A stretch of DNA of 64,000 bases, from contig NZ_JABFVK010000018.1 of the NCBI RefSeq assembly GCF_013362815.1, positions 57,951-121,950 on the forward strand, given 5' to 3'. The translations under genes were made by a program, and so were the position numbers. The notes under the pieces are model-generated. The model searched no databases, was not told the origin of the DNA, and worked only from the letters and a program-made list of their open reading frames with translations. Positions 36,809 through 44,600 of this stretch are shown here, in pieces; the stretch's first letter is position 1, and each line of letters starts with the position of its first letter. The stretch is from Hamadaea sp. GTDB lineage: Bacteria > Actinomycetota > Actinomycetes > Mycobacteriales > Micromonosporaceae.

Positions 36809-37705
36809 TCAGAGAGGCAGGCCGGCGGCGTCGCAGTCGGCTCGCAGCTGCGCGAGCTCGGCTTCGGTGGCGTCGACCAGCGGCGGGCGCAACGGTCCGG
36901 CAGGCAGGCCCTTCGCGTTCATCGCGGCCTTGACGAGGATCGCGCCCTGCGTCCGGAAGATCCCGGTGAACAGCGGCAGCAGCTGCCGGTGCAGGCGCAG
37001 CGCCTCCGCCGTGTCCCCGTCGTGGTACGCGGAGATCATGCGGGTGGCGATCGCGCCGGTGAGGTGCGTGGACGTGCCCACGAGACCGCTCGCGCCGACG
37101 GACAGCAGCGGAAGGGTCAGCGCGTCGTCGCCGCTGTAGTACGCGAGGTCGGTGTCGCGCAGCACCTGGGAACTGGCGGTCAGGTCGCCCTTGGCGTCCT
37201 TCACGGCCACGATCCGGTCGTGCTCGGCCAATCGCAGGAAGGTCTCCGTCGCGATCGGTACGCCGCTTCGGCCGGGGATGTCGTAGAGCATCATCGGCAG
37301 CCCGGTGGCGTCGGCGACCGTGCGGAAGTGCGCGAGGAGCCCGGCCTGCGGGGGCTTGTTGTAGTACGGAGTGACGACGAGCAGACCGTGTGCGCCCGCC
37401 TTCTCGGCGGTCCGGGCGAGCTCGACCGTGTGGGGCGTGTTGAACGTGCCGACTCCGGCGACGATCTGAGCCCGATCGCCGACCGCCTCGATGACGGCCC
37501 GGAGGATCGTCTCCTTCTCGGCGTCGGAGGTGGTCGGGCTCTCCCCGGTGGTCCCGTTGATCACGAGCGCGTCGTTGTGCTGCTCGTCCACGAGGTACGC
37601 GGCCAGCCGGGCGGCGCCGTCCACGTCGAGCGAGCCGTCGGCCCGGAACGGGGTCACCATGGCGGTGAGCAGGCGGCCGAACGGTCGCCGGGAGTCGCGC
37701 GTCAT
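36809..37705 (-). CDS. dapA: 4-hydroxy-tetrahydrodipicolinate synthase
   Basis: DapA condenses pyruvate with aspartate semialdehyde, the first committed step to DAP and lysine. From ATG 37705 it has 298 aa. Motifs: GTTGE (51-55), Tyr115 in YYNKPP, Tyr141 in YDIPGRSG, and the Schiff-base Lys169 in VAVKDAKGD. A TTG nine bases further upstream is also possible but less likely. The product DapB acts next and is encoded at 43.7-44.5 kb. Confidence 0.96.
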   Translation of the reverse strand: MTRDSRRPFGRLLTAMVTPFRADGSLDVDGAARLAAYLVDEQHNDALVINGTTGESPTTSDAEKETILRAVIEAVGDRAQIVAGVGTFNTPHTVELARTAEKAGAHGLLVVTPYYNKPPQAGLLAHFRTVADATGLPMMLYDIPGRSGVPIATETFLRLAEHDRIVAVKDAKGDLTASSQVLRDTDLAYYSGDDALTLPLLSVGASGLVGTSTHLTGAIATRMISAYHDGDTAEALRLHRQLLPLFTGIFRTQGAILVKAAMNAKGLPAGPLRPPLVDATEAELAQLRADCDAAGLPL

Positions 37706-37759
37706 ACTTGCCAACTTATCGTCAACTGCGGTCCGGAGTGAACTGGCTGCGAAGGGCGG

Positions 37760-38521
37760 TCAGCCCTGCCAGAGGTACTCGCTCGCGGCGATCTCGGTGC
37801 CGTCGGCCAGCTTCGTGATCTTGAAGTCGTTGAACACGTTCGGCGCGACCCGCTGCAGCTGGCGCAGGCACTCGATGGCCAGCTCGCGGATCTCGACGTC
37901 GGCGTGCTCGGTCGCCCGCATGGCGATGAAGTGCCGCCAGGCGCGGTAGTTACCGGTGACGACGATGCGGGTCTCGGTCGCGTTCGGCAGGACCGCGCGG
38001 GCCGCCTGCCGAGCCTGCTTGCGCCGGAGCGTGGCGTTCGGGACGTCGGCGAACTTGGCCTCCAGGCCCTCCAGCAGCTCGTTGTACGCCCGCACCGCAG
38101 CCTCGCCGGCCTCCACGAACTTCTTGTGCAGCTCGGGGTCGGAGGCGATGGCCTCCGGGGCGACCATGGCCGCCTCGCGCTCGGGCACGTACCGCTGGGA
38201 CAGCTGCGAGTAGCTGAAGTGCCGGTGCCGGATCAGCTCATGGGTGAACGAACGCGACACGCCGGTGAAGTAGAAGCTGACCGACCCGTGTTCGAGGACG
38301 GACAGGTGACCGACCTCGAGGATGTGACGCAGGTACCCCTCGTTGGTCGCGGTGGCGGGATTCGGCTTGCTCCAGGACTGGTAGCACGCGCGCCCGGCGA
38401 ACTCCGCGAGGGCCTGTCCGCCGTCGGCGTCGGTCGACCACGGAACGTCGTCCGGGGCCGCGAATTGCGTCCATGCGATCAACTTGACCTGGGGCTCCAC
38501 GATCTCCGTCACAAGCGACAC
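37760..38521 (-). CDS. thyX: Flavin-dependent thymidylate synthase
   Basis: ThyX makes dTMP from dUMP using FAD, NADPH and methylene-tetrahydrofolate. It is unrelated to ThyA. From GTG 38521 it has 253 aa. The ThyX signature is complete: [14 protein letters not shown] (98-111), with [15 protein letters not shown] before it. The GTG is preferred over an ATG 24 bp upstream because a purine-rich GGAGAGGGTGGG lies just before it. It is divergent from an RHH-protein gene, with an inverted repeat in the shared promoter region. Confidence 0.96.
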   Translation of the reverse strand: MSLVTEIVEPQVKLIAWTQFAAPDDVPWSTDADGGQALAEFAGRACYQSWSKPNPATATNEGYLRHILEVGHLSVLEHGSVSFYFTGVSRSFTHELIRHRHFSYSQLSQRYVPEREAAMVAPEAIASDPELHKKFVEAGEAAVRAYNELLEGLEAKFADVPNATLRRKQARQAARAVLPNATETRIVVTGNYRAWRHFIAMRATEHADVEIRELAIECLRQLQRVAPNVFNDFKITKLADGTEIAASEYLWQG

Positions 38522-38539
38522 TCTAGACCCACCCTCTCC

Positions 38540-38585
38540 TGACATCAGGAAGACACTTGCGTGATGTCAAGGACGATGTCATAGT
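38540..38585. promoter_or_regulatory. Divergent promoter with TGACATCA inverted repeat (thyX / RHH gene)
   Basis: TGACATCA (38540-38547) and TGATGTCA (38562-38569) form a perfect 8-bp inverted repeat with 14-bp spacing. A third GATGTCA follows at 38575. On the minus strand TTGACA (38570-38565) has a TGATGT 17 bp further on. On the plus strand CATAGT (38580-38585) lies six bases before the RHH ATG, suggesting a leaderless transcript. The repeat is a good candidate operator for the RHH protein. Confidence 0.55.
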
Positions 38586-38591
38586 GAAGTC

Positions 38592-39116
38592 ATGGAGCTG
38601 TCGCCGTACCTCGAAAACCTTCAGCGAGACCTGACCGCAGCCGCCGCGCCCGGGGGTGACGACGTCACCCGCGCCGCCGGACTGCTCGCAGGCTCCCTGG
38701 AGGCGTCCGCCCGCCTCTGCCTCATGGAGGCGCTGTCCGACGCCGCCGCCGAGATCACCAGCAAGCTGAGCAGCGCCAGCGTCGAGGTACGCCTCCGCGG
38801 TCGCGACGCCGACCTGGTCGTCACCGAGACCGTGTTCGAGCCCGAGCAGCCGATCCCGGCCGCCACTACACCGCCGCCCACCGAAGGTGAGCAGGCGCGC
38901 ATCACGCTCCGGCTGCCGGAGCAGCTCAAGGAGGCGGTCGAGCGGGCCGCCGCCGCCGAAGGCGTCTCCGTCAACGCCTGGCTCGTCCGGGCGCTCTGGG
39001 GCGCCACGCAGCCGGCCCCTCCCGGACCGGGTTTCCGTCCCGGTCCCGCCTTCCCGCCCGGCCCCGGCCAGGGCTTCCAGCCGGGCCGCCGGATCACCGG
39101 CTACGCCCAATCCTGA
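38592..39116 (+). CDS. Ribbon-helix-helix (HicB/Arc-like) protein
   Basis: A 174-aa protein with three parts. The N-terminal helical domain (about 1-80) has YLENLQRDLTAAAA and an RGRDADLVV strand. A C-terminal RHH motif (about 101-136) reads ARITLRLPEQLKEAVERAAA followed by EGVSVNAWLVRAL. The tail is Gly/Pro/Phe-rich (GPGFRPGPAFPPGPGQG). The RHH suggests DNA binding as a dimer. Relatives are often labelled HicB-type antitoxins by this motif alone, but no HicA toxin gene is adjacent, so a toxin-antitoxin role is unsupported. It is followed at 38 bp by the DUF4097 gene, a pairing common in actinobacteria. Confidence 0.82.
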   Translation: MELSPYLENLQRDLTAAAAPGGDDVTRAAGLLAGSLEASARLCLMEALSDAAAEITSKLSSASVEVRLRGRDADLVVTETVFEPEQPIPAATTPPPTEGEQARITLRLPEQLKEAVERAAAAEGVSVNAWLVRALWGATQPAPPGPGFRPGPAFPPGPGQGFQPGRRITGYAQS

Positions 39117-39154
39117 CTTCTCGCCTGGCATACCCCTCGAAGGGATTGATCATC

Positions 39155-39952
39155 ATGTACGAGTTCCCGGTCTCAGGCCCCCTCTCCGCCGAGGTACGCG
39201 TCAGCGCCGGGCGGCTGGAGATCGCCGCTCAGCCCGGCCTGACCACCGCAACCGTCCGGGTGGAGCCGGCCGACGGCTCGGACGCGTCCAAGGAGGCCGC
39301 CGAGCAGACGGTGGTCGAACTGCGCGGCACGAACCTCATCGTCAAGGCTCCCGAGAACAAGGGCTGGCTGCGGATGCGCTTCCCGCGGCTCGCCATCACC
39401 ATCGCCGTACCGGCGGACAGCACGCTCGACCTGAAGACGGCGTCGGCCGATGCCACCTGCACCGGGGCGTACCGGACCGTCCAGGCGAACACCGCCTCAG
39501 GCGATGTCTTCGTCGAGACCGTCACCGGTGACTTCGCGATCACCACGGCCAGCGGCGACGTCCGGACCATGCAGGTCGGCGGCGAATTCAAAATCAAGTC
39601 TGCCAGCGGCGACATCAGCGCCGACACCATCGACGGCTCGGCAGTTGTGCATACCGCCTCCGGGGACGTCGAGATCGGCACGCTGGGCGGCGACCTGCAC
39701 GGCACCACGGCATCCGGCGACTTCGCCGTGCGTACGCTGCGCCAGGGCACCGCCAAGGTGAACTCGGCCAGCGGCGACATCTCCGTCGGCGTCACGCCCG
39801 GGGTCGCGATCTGGCTGGAGCTCAGCTCGATGTCGGGCCGTGCCCGCAGCGACCTGCAGCCCTCGGGCGCACCGGCGAACGGTCAGCCCGCAGTCGCCCT
39901 GCACCTGCGGTCGATGAGCGGCGACATCCTGGTGAACCGCGCCGCCGGCTGA
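39155..39952 (+). CDS. DUF4097 beta-strand repeat protein
   Basis: A 265-aa protein built of short beta-strand repeats carrying the spaced motif TASGDV / SASGDI (about seven times between residues 90 and 220, plus SMSGDI near the end), which is typical of DUF4097 beta-solenoids. There is no signal peptide or membrane segment in this copy, so it is probably cytoplasmic or membrane-peripheral. The ATG at 39155 has AAGGGA nine bases upstream. It probably forms a two-gene operon with the RHH gene. Function is unknown. Confidence 0.88.
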   Translation: MYEFPVSGPLSAEVRVSAGRLEIAAQPGLTTATVRVEPADGSDASKEAAEQTVVELRGTNLIVKAPENKGWLRMRFPRLAITIAVPADSTLDLKTASADATCTGAYRTVQANTASGDVFVETVTGDFAITTASGDVRTMQVGGEFKIKSASGDISADTIDGSAVVHTASGDVEIGTLGGDLHGTTASGDFAVRTLRQGTAKVNSASGDISVGVTPGVAIWLELSSMSGRARSDLQPSGAPANGQPAVALHLRSMSGDILVNRAAG

Positions 39953-40014
39953 CCTCCGCGAGCGGCCGTGACCTCCGTGAGGTTGCGGCCGCTCCGCTTT
40001 CGGGTGGGCGCTGC

Positions 40015-40215
40015 GGCTTTCGGGTAGGCGCTGCCCAAAATCGCACCGAAGAGCGGGGGCGGGGCTTCGCTGTTAGCTGCCATGATCAGCGGAGAAAATG
40101 TGGGGCTATGGCACCGCGAATCTTCCGTTGATCATGGAAGTCGGACAATTCGCCAACGGCGAAGCCCAACCCCCACCCTCTTCGGTGCGATTTTGGGCAG
40201 CGCCCACCGAAAGCC
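40015..40215. repeat. Composite palindrome B-A-B' of about 200 bp
   Basis: The left arm 40015-40053 and right arm 40178-40215 are complementary over about 38 bases with one gap or mismatch cluster. They include the shared segment CTGCCCAAAATCGCACCGAA. At the centre is a 50-bp repeat A element (40084-40133) with arms GATCAGCGGA and TCCGTTGATC. Its 30-bp core is the exact reverse complement of the core at 4336-4365. The outer arms are copies of repeat B. The palindrome fills most of the 300-bp gap between the convergent DUF4097 and DUF2752 genes, and no gene is seen in it. Confidence 0.85.
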
Positions 40216-40252
40216 GCGCCCACCGGCAAAGCCGTGACGAAGGCGGTTCCGA

Positions 40253-40747
40253 TCAGACGTAGAGCCAGGTGAACGGGGCCCAGGGCAGGTTGCGCAGGAT
40301 CGTGAACGCGCCCCAGATCCCGAGGAACCAGGCGATCGTCTTGGGACCCACGCGCAGCTGCGGCAGCTGCTTGTCGAAGACCTTCTTGCTCGCCCACGCC
40401 ACGTACGCGTACAGGAGGAACGGCACCGCGAAGACGAACAGCAGGTGGTGCCGGGCCGCAGCGGCGAGATCGCCGTGCATGAGGTACCAGGCGGCGCGGG
40501 TGCCGCCGCATCCCGGGCAGTCGAAGCCGGTGGTCAGCTTCAGCAGGCAGGACGGCGGCTCACCGGCGGACGAGTGGGTCGGGTCGGTGATCTGCGTGTA
40601 GCCGAGGGCTCCCGCGATGCAGACGAGAGCGGCGGCGGGACCGGCCCAGGCCGGCAGGGCCGCGCTACGGCGGATGAACCAGGCGGTGACCCGATCGGGC
40701 GGGCCGACGATCACCTGGCCGGGCGGGACGGACTCCACCTGCGTCAT
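40253..40747 (-). CDS. DUF2752 membrane protein
   Basis: A 164-aa membrane protein with about three hydrophobic segments and the DUF2752 hallmark CPGCGGTRA (in FDCPGCGGTRAAWYLMHGDL), a Cys-x-x-Cys that may bind metal. Function is unknown. Its ATG overlaps the stop of the upstream YcaQ-like gene (ATGA at 40744-40747), so the two are coupled. Confidence 0.88.
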   Translation of the reverse strand: MTQVESVPPGQVIVGPPDRVTAWFIRRSAALPAWAGPAAALVCIAGALGYTQITDPTHSSAGEPPSCLLKLTTGFDCPGCGGTRAAWYLMHGDLAAAARHHLLFVFAVPFLLYAYVAWASKKVFDKQLPQLRVGPKTIAWFLGIWGAFTILRNLPWAPFTWLYV

Positions 40748-41955
40748 GCCGTTGACGTTACACCGTTGAGAAAAGCCGCGAGATCCCCTCGCTCGGCCTT
40801 GTCGACGCCGCTCAGCCCGAGCCATCCGGCCAGCCGGTCGAGCTCGGCGCGCAACGCGGGGGCGGTGCTCTCGGGATCGGCGCCCGGCTCCAGCCATGCC
40901 GCTGGTACGCGCAGCACACCGGCCTTGCGGTCGGCCTTGAGGTCGACCCGGGCGGTGAACCGCTCGCCCTGCAGGAACGGCAGCACATAGTAGCCGTGGA
41001 CCCGTTGTGGCTCGGGCACGTAGATCTCGATGCGGTAGCGCAGGCCGAACAGCCGCTCGGTTCGGCCCCGCTCCCAGATCAGCGGGTCGAACGGGCTGAT
41101 GAGAGTGCCGCCGGTGAACCGCCGCGGCCGGGGCGCTTCGCGATGCAGGTACGCCTGTGGCTTCCAGCCCTTGACCTGGACCGGAACGAGGACCTCGCCG
41201 TCGACGAGATCGGCGATCGCCTGCCGCGCGCCGTCGACGGGCAGCCGGAAGTAGTCGCGCAGCTCGGCTTCGGCCGCGACCCCGAGGGCCCGAGCCGCCC
41301 GCTCGACCAGCCGGCGATGGGCGTCGGCGGCGGCCGGGGTCGGCGCGCCGACCACCTCGGCCGGCAGGACCCGGGAGGTCAAGTCGTAGCGACGGGCGAA
41401 CGACGTGTTCCGGCCGGCGCTCGTGACCGAGCCCTCGTAGAAGAGGAACTCCAGCGCCTTCTTCACGTCGGACCAGTTCCAGCCCCAGTTGTCGCCCTTC
41501 GGCTTCGGCACGTCGGCCTCGATCTCGGCCGCGGTCACGGGCCCTCGGTCGGCCACTTCGGCGAGCACCCACTCGACGAGCTCCGGCCGCTCCCGCGCGA
41601 TGCTGCGCGGACCGCCCCACGCCTTCTCCCGGGCGGTGGCCATCCGCCAGCGGAGATCCGGCTGCAGCTCGACCGGGACGAGCGAGGCTTCATGTGCCCA
41701 GTATTCGAACAGCCAGCGGGGACGCCGGGAGCTGCCGCGATCGAGCAGCGCCGTTTCATAGGGCCCAATCCGGCTGTATGCCGGCAGGTAGTGCGCCCGC
41801 TGGAGGACGTTGACCGAGTCGATCTGGAGCAGTCCGGTGCTCTCGACCACCCGCCGCAGGTGACGGCCGGTCGGCGGGGCGGCGAGCGCCCGCCCGCCGA
41901 AGCCGGAGGCCGCCAGCGCGATCCGGCGGGCCTGAGTAAGCGTCAACGTCTCCAT
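40744..41955 (-). CDS. YcaQ/AlkX-like winged-helix DNA glycosylase
   Basis: A 403-aa protein of the HTH_42 (winged helix DNA-binding) family, whose studied members AlkZ and YcaQ are DNA glycosylases that unhook interstrand crosslinks or remove bulky alkyl adducts. The catalytic Q-x-D motif of YcaQ-type enzymes is visible as Gln44-Ile-Asp46 (GLLQIDSVNVLQRAHYL). Also typical are RWLFEYWAHEASLVP, FLFYEGSVTSAG and LISPFDPLIWERGRTERLFG. I choose ATG 41955; the longer upstream frame lacks family similarity. It is coupled to a DUF2752 gene. Confidence 0.88.
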   Translation of the reverse strand: METLTLTQARRIALAASGFGGRALAAPPTGRHLRRVVESTGLLQIDSVNVLQRAHYLPAYSRIGPYETALLDRGSSRRPRWLFEYWAHEASLVPVELQPDLRWRMATAREKAWGGPRSIARERPELVEWVLAEVADRGPVTAAEIEADVPKPKGDNWGWNWSDVKKALEFLFYEGSVTSAGRNTSFARRYDLTSRVLPAEVVGAPTPAAADAHRRLVERAARALGVAAEAELRDYFRLPVDGARQAIADLVDGEVLVPVQVKGWKPQAYLHREAPRPRRFTGGTLISPFDPLIWERGRTERLFGLRYRIEIYVPEPQRVHGYYVLPFLQGERFTARVDLKADRKAGVLRVPAAWLEPGADPESTAPALRAELDRLAGWLGLSGVDKAERGDLAAFLNGVTSTA

Positions 41956-41977
41956 CGGGAGCAAAGATAACGACCGG

Positions 41978-43162
41978 CTACGACAGAACGCCCGGGTCAC
42001 CTACCGACCGACCACGTTCCGCTATCCCGAGCTGCGCTACCACCTCGTGCGGTGACCGGATCGGGGTCAGGAACAACAACGCCAGTGCGATGAAGACGTA
42101 GACGTTGCTGCCCAGGAAGCCCCAGAAGCTGCTGAAGTGGTTGTCGAACGGCCAGACCACTTTGCTGCACAGGAAGGCGTAGCTGACGCCCGCGATCGCC
42201 CAGTACCGCCGGCGGTGCGCCCGATCGGCGAGGCCGGCGTTCACCAGCAGGATCAGTGACGGGATCAACCAGACCAGGTGGTGAATCCACGTCACCGGGC
42301 TGACAAGGCACGAGACCACGCCGGTGAGGGCCAGTCCGGCGGCCTCGTCCCCGGCGGCGTACGCGCGACGGCTGCGTACCACCCACACGACGAGTACGCC
42401 GATCGCCAGCACCAGCCAGAGCAGGCTCGACGGGTGCTCCGGGTTCAGCCGCGCCACCAGCCCTTGCAGCGACTGGTTCGAGATGAAGGCCAGCGAGCCG
42501 ATCCGGTCGGTGTCCCAGAGCGCGTTCGTGAAGAACTCCCGGGCCATGTCCGGCGCGATCGCCGCCGTGGCCAGCGTGGTCACCGCCGCGGTGCCCATCG
42601 CCACGAGCGCCGCCCGCCAGCGCTTGGTGAGCAGTAGATAGAGGATGAACAGGCCCGGCGTCAGCTTGACCGCGGTGGCCAGGCCGATCCCGACGCCCGC
42701 CCAGCGGCGGTTCTTGCCCACCCCGAAGAACAGGTCCCCGGCGACGAGCGCCACGAGGAGCATGTTGACCTGGCCGAAGAGAAAGGTCTCGCGCATCGGC
42801 TCGTACGCGATGAGCAGCGCCAGGATCAGGGCCGCCTTGTAGCGGCGGTCCGGTTCGGCGACGAGCCACCAGACGACCAGTCCGGTCGCGACGATCGTCA
42901 GCAGTGAGGCGATGACGATCGCCACTCCCCACGGGACGAACGCCATCGGCAGCATCGCCACCGCCGCGAACGGCGGATAGGTGAAGCCGTAAGTGCTGCG
43001 CGGCTTGATGAAGTCGTAGAGCTCCCCGTGCCCGTGGACCCACCAGTTGACGGCGCCGTAGTAGACCTTGAGGTCGAAGAAACCGTGCCGGGTGGCGAAT
43101 GCGGCGTCGAAGGCGAGGGCGGCCAGGGCCAGCACGGCCACGATCGCGATCCGATGTCTCAC
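41978..43162 (-). CDS. GT87-type (DUF2029) glycosyltransferase membrane protein
   Basis: A 394-aa protein with about ten to eleven membrane segments and the pattern of polyprenyl-phosphate-dependent alpha-mannosyltransferases of family GT87 (DUF2029). It has FFDLKVYYGAVNWWVHGHG with the essential early Asp, YGFTYPPFAAVAMLP, GQVNMLLVALV, LATAVKLTPGL and SPVTWIHHLVWLIP. These enzymes extend lipoglycans such as PIMs and lipomannan. The acceptor here is not known. GTG 43162 has GAGGGAACGG upstream; the longer frame is not supported. It is divergent from a GNAT gene. Confidence 0.87.
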   Translation of the reverse strand: MRHRIAIVAVLALAALAFDAAFATRHGFFDLKVYYGAVNWWVHGHGELYDFIKPRSTYGFTYPPFAAVAMLPMAFVPWGVAIVIASLLTIVATGLVVWWLVAEPDRRYKAALILALLIAYEPMRETFLFGQVNMLLVALVAGDLFFGVGKNRRWAGVGIGLATAVKLTPGLFILYLLLTKRWRAALVAMGTAAVTTLATAAIAPDMAREFFTNALWDTDRIGSLAFISNQSLQGLVARLNPEHPSSLLWLVLAIGVLVVWVVRSRRAYAAGDEAAGLALTGVVSCLVSPVTWIHHLVWLIPSLILLVNAGLADRAHRRRYWAIAGVSYAFLCSKVVWPFDNHFSSFWGFLGSNVYVFIALALLFLTPIRSPHEVVAQLGIAERGRSVGDPGVLS

Positions 43163-43192
43163 CCGTTCCCTCTCCCCGATCCGGCACTTCGT

Positions 43193-43198
43193 TAGGCT
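43193..43198 (+). promoter_or_regulatory. -10 box of a leaderless GNAT gene
   Basis: TAGGCT lies eight bases before the GTG start at 43207, with no ribosome-binding site between. The same box and spacing occur before the DUF4184 gene (51739-51744, ATG 51753). I see no clear -35 box. Confidence 0.5.
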
Positions 43199-43206
43199 CT
43201 GACGTC

Positions 43207-43731
43207 GTGGCTGTAGGACATGTCCGCCCCGGGCGGCCCGGCGACGCCGGGGAGATCGCACGCATCCAGGTGGCGACCTGGCGGATCGCCTACCGTCGGC
43301 TCTTTCCCCGGCACGTCCTGGCGGAGCTGGACGAAGGAGAGTTCGCCGCAACCTGGCGCGATTCGATCATGGCGCCGCCGACCGAGCGACACCGGGTCCT
43401 CGTGGCCGTCGAGCAGTCGTCGACCTCATCGTACGTGGTGGGCTTCGTCGCCTCCGGGCCCAGTGATGATCTCTCCACGGCGGCCGAAATCGGCGAGCTA
43501 CTGGTCGAACCGCGCTGGGGCCGGCGGGGACACGGCAGCCGGCTGCTCGCGGCGGCTGCCGACCACTGGCGCGACGACGGCTTCACCTCAGCCCTGGCCT
43601 GGGTCTTCGATCAGGCTCCCGCCACGCCGAAGTTCCTCGGCTCGGCGGGCTGGGCGCCGGACGGGGCGCAGCGGGCGCTCGACGTCGAGGACATGCTCGT
43701 GCCGCAGTCGCGGTACGCCACTCTCCTCTGA
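43207..43731 (+). CDS. GNAT family N-acetyltransferase
   Basis: A 174-aa single-domain acetyltransferase. It has VRPGRPGDAGEIARIQVATW at the start, and the acetyl-CoA loop in EPRWGRRGHGSRLLAAAADHW (the R-x-x-G-x-G pattern is RRGHGS). LAWVFDQAPATPKFLGSAGW near the C terminus is typical of the family. The substrate is unknown. The GTG start is preceded by a -10 box and is probably leaderless. Its stop is 4 bp from the dapB stop on the other strand. Confidence 0.85.
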   Translation: MAVGHVRPGRPGDAGEIARIQVATWRIAYRRLFPRHVLAELDEGEFAATWRDSIMAPPTERHRVLVAVEQSSTSSYVVGFVASGPSDDLSTAAEIGELLVEPRWGRRGHGSRLLAAAADHWRDDGFTSALAWVFDQAPATPKFLGSAGWAPDGAQRALDVEDMLVPQSRYATLL

Positions 43732-43735
43732 AAGG

Positions 43736-44485
<750 letters not shown>

Positions 44486-44534
44486 CTAACAGTCGGTGCC
44501 CTGGTGCCCGTCCACCCTGCCGGGTCCGCGCCGC

Positions 44535-44600
44535 ATCGAGCGACCGAAGCAGCCACATCGAGCGACCGGAACAGCCCGATCGAGCGACCGGAACAGTCAG
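44535..44600. repeat. 22-bp tandem repeat, three copies, at the 3' end of the M16 gene
   Basis: Units begin ATCGAGCGACCG at 44535, 44557 and 44579, with 22-bp period. The last unit runs into the M16 stop codon (44597-44599). Two units are nearly identical; the first differs in a few bases. Confidence 0.85.

Noticed and set aside
38592..39952. HicAB-type toxin-antitoxin system
   Set aside because: There is an RHH domain, but no small HicA dsRBD-like toxin on either side. The partner is a DUF4097 beta-solenoid.
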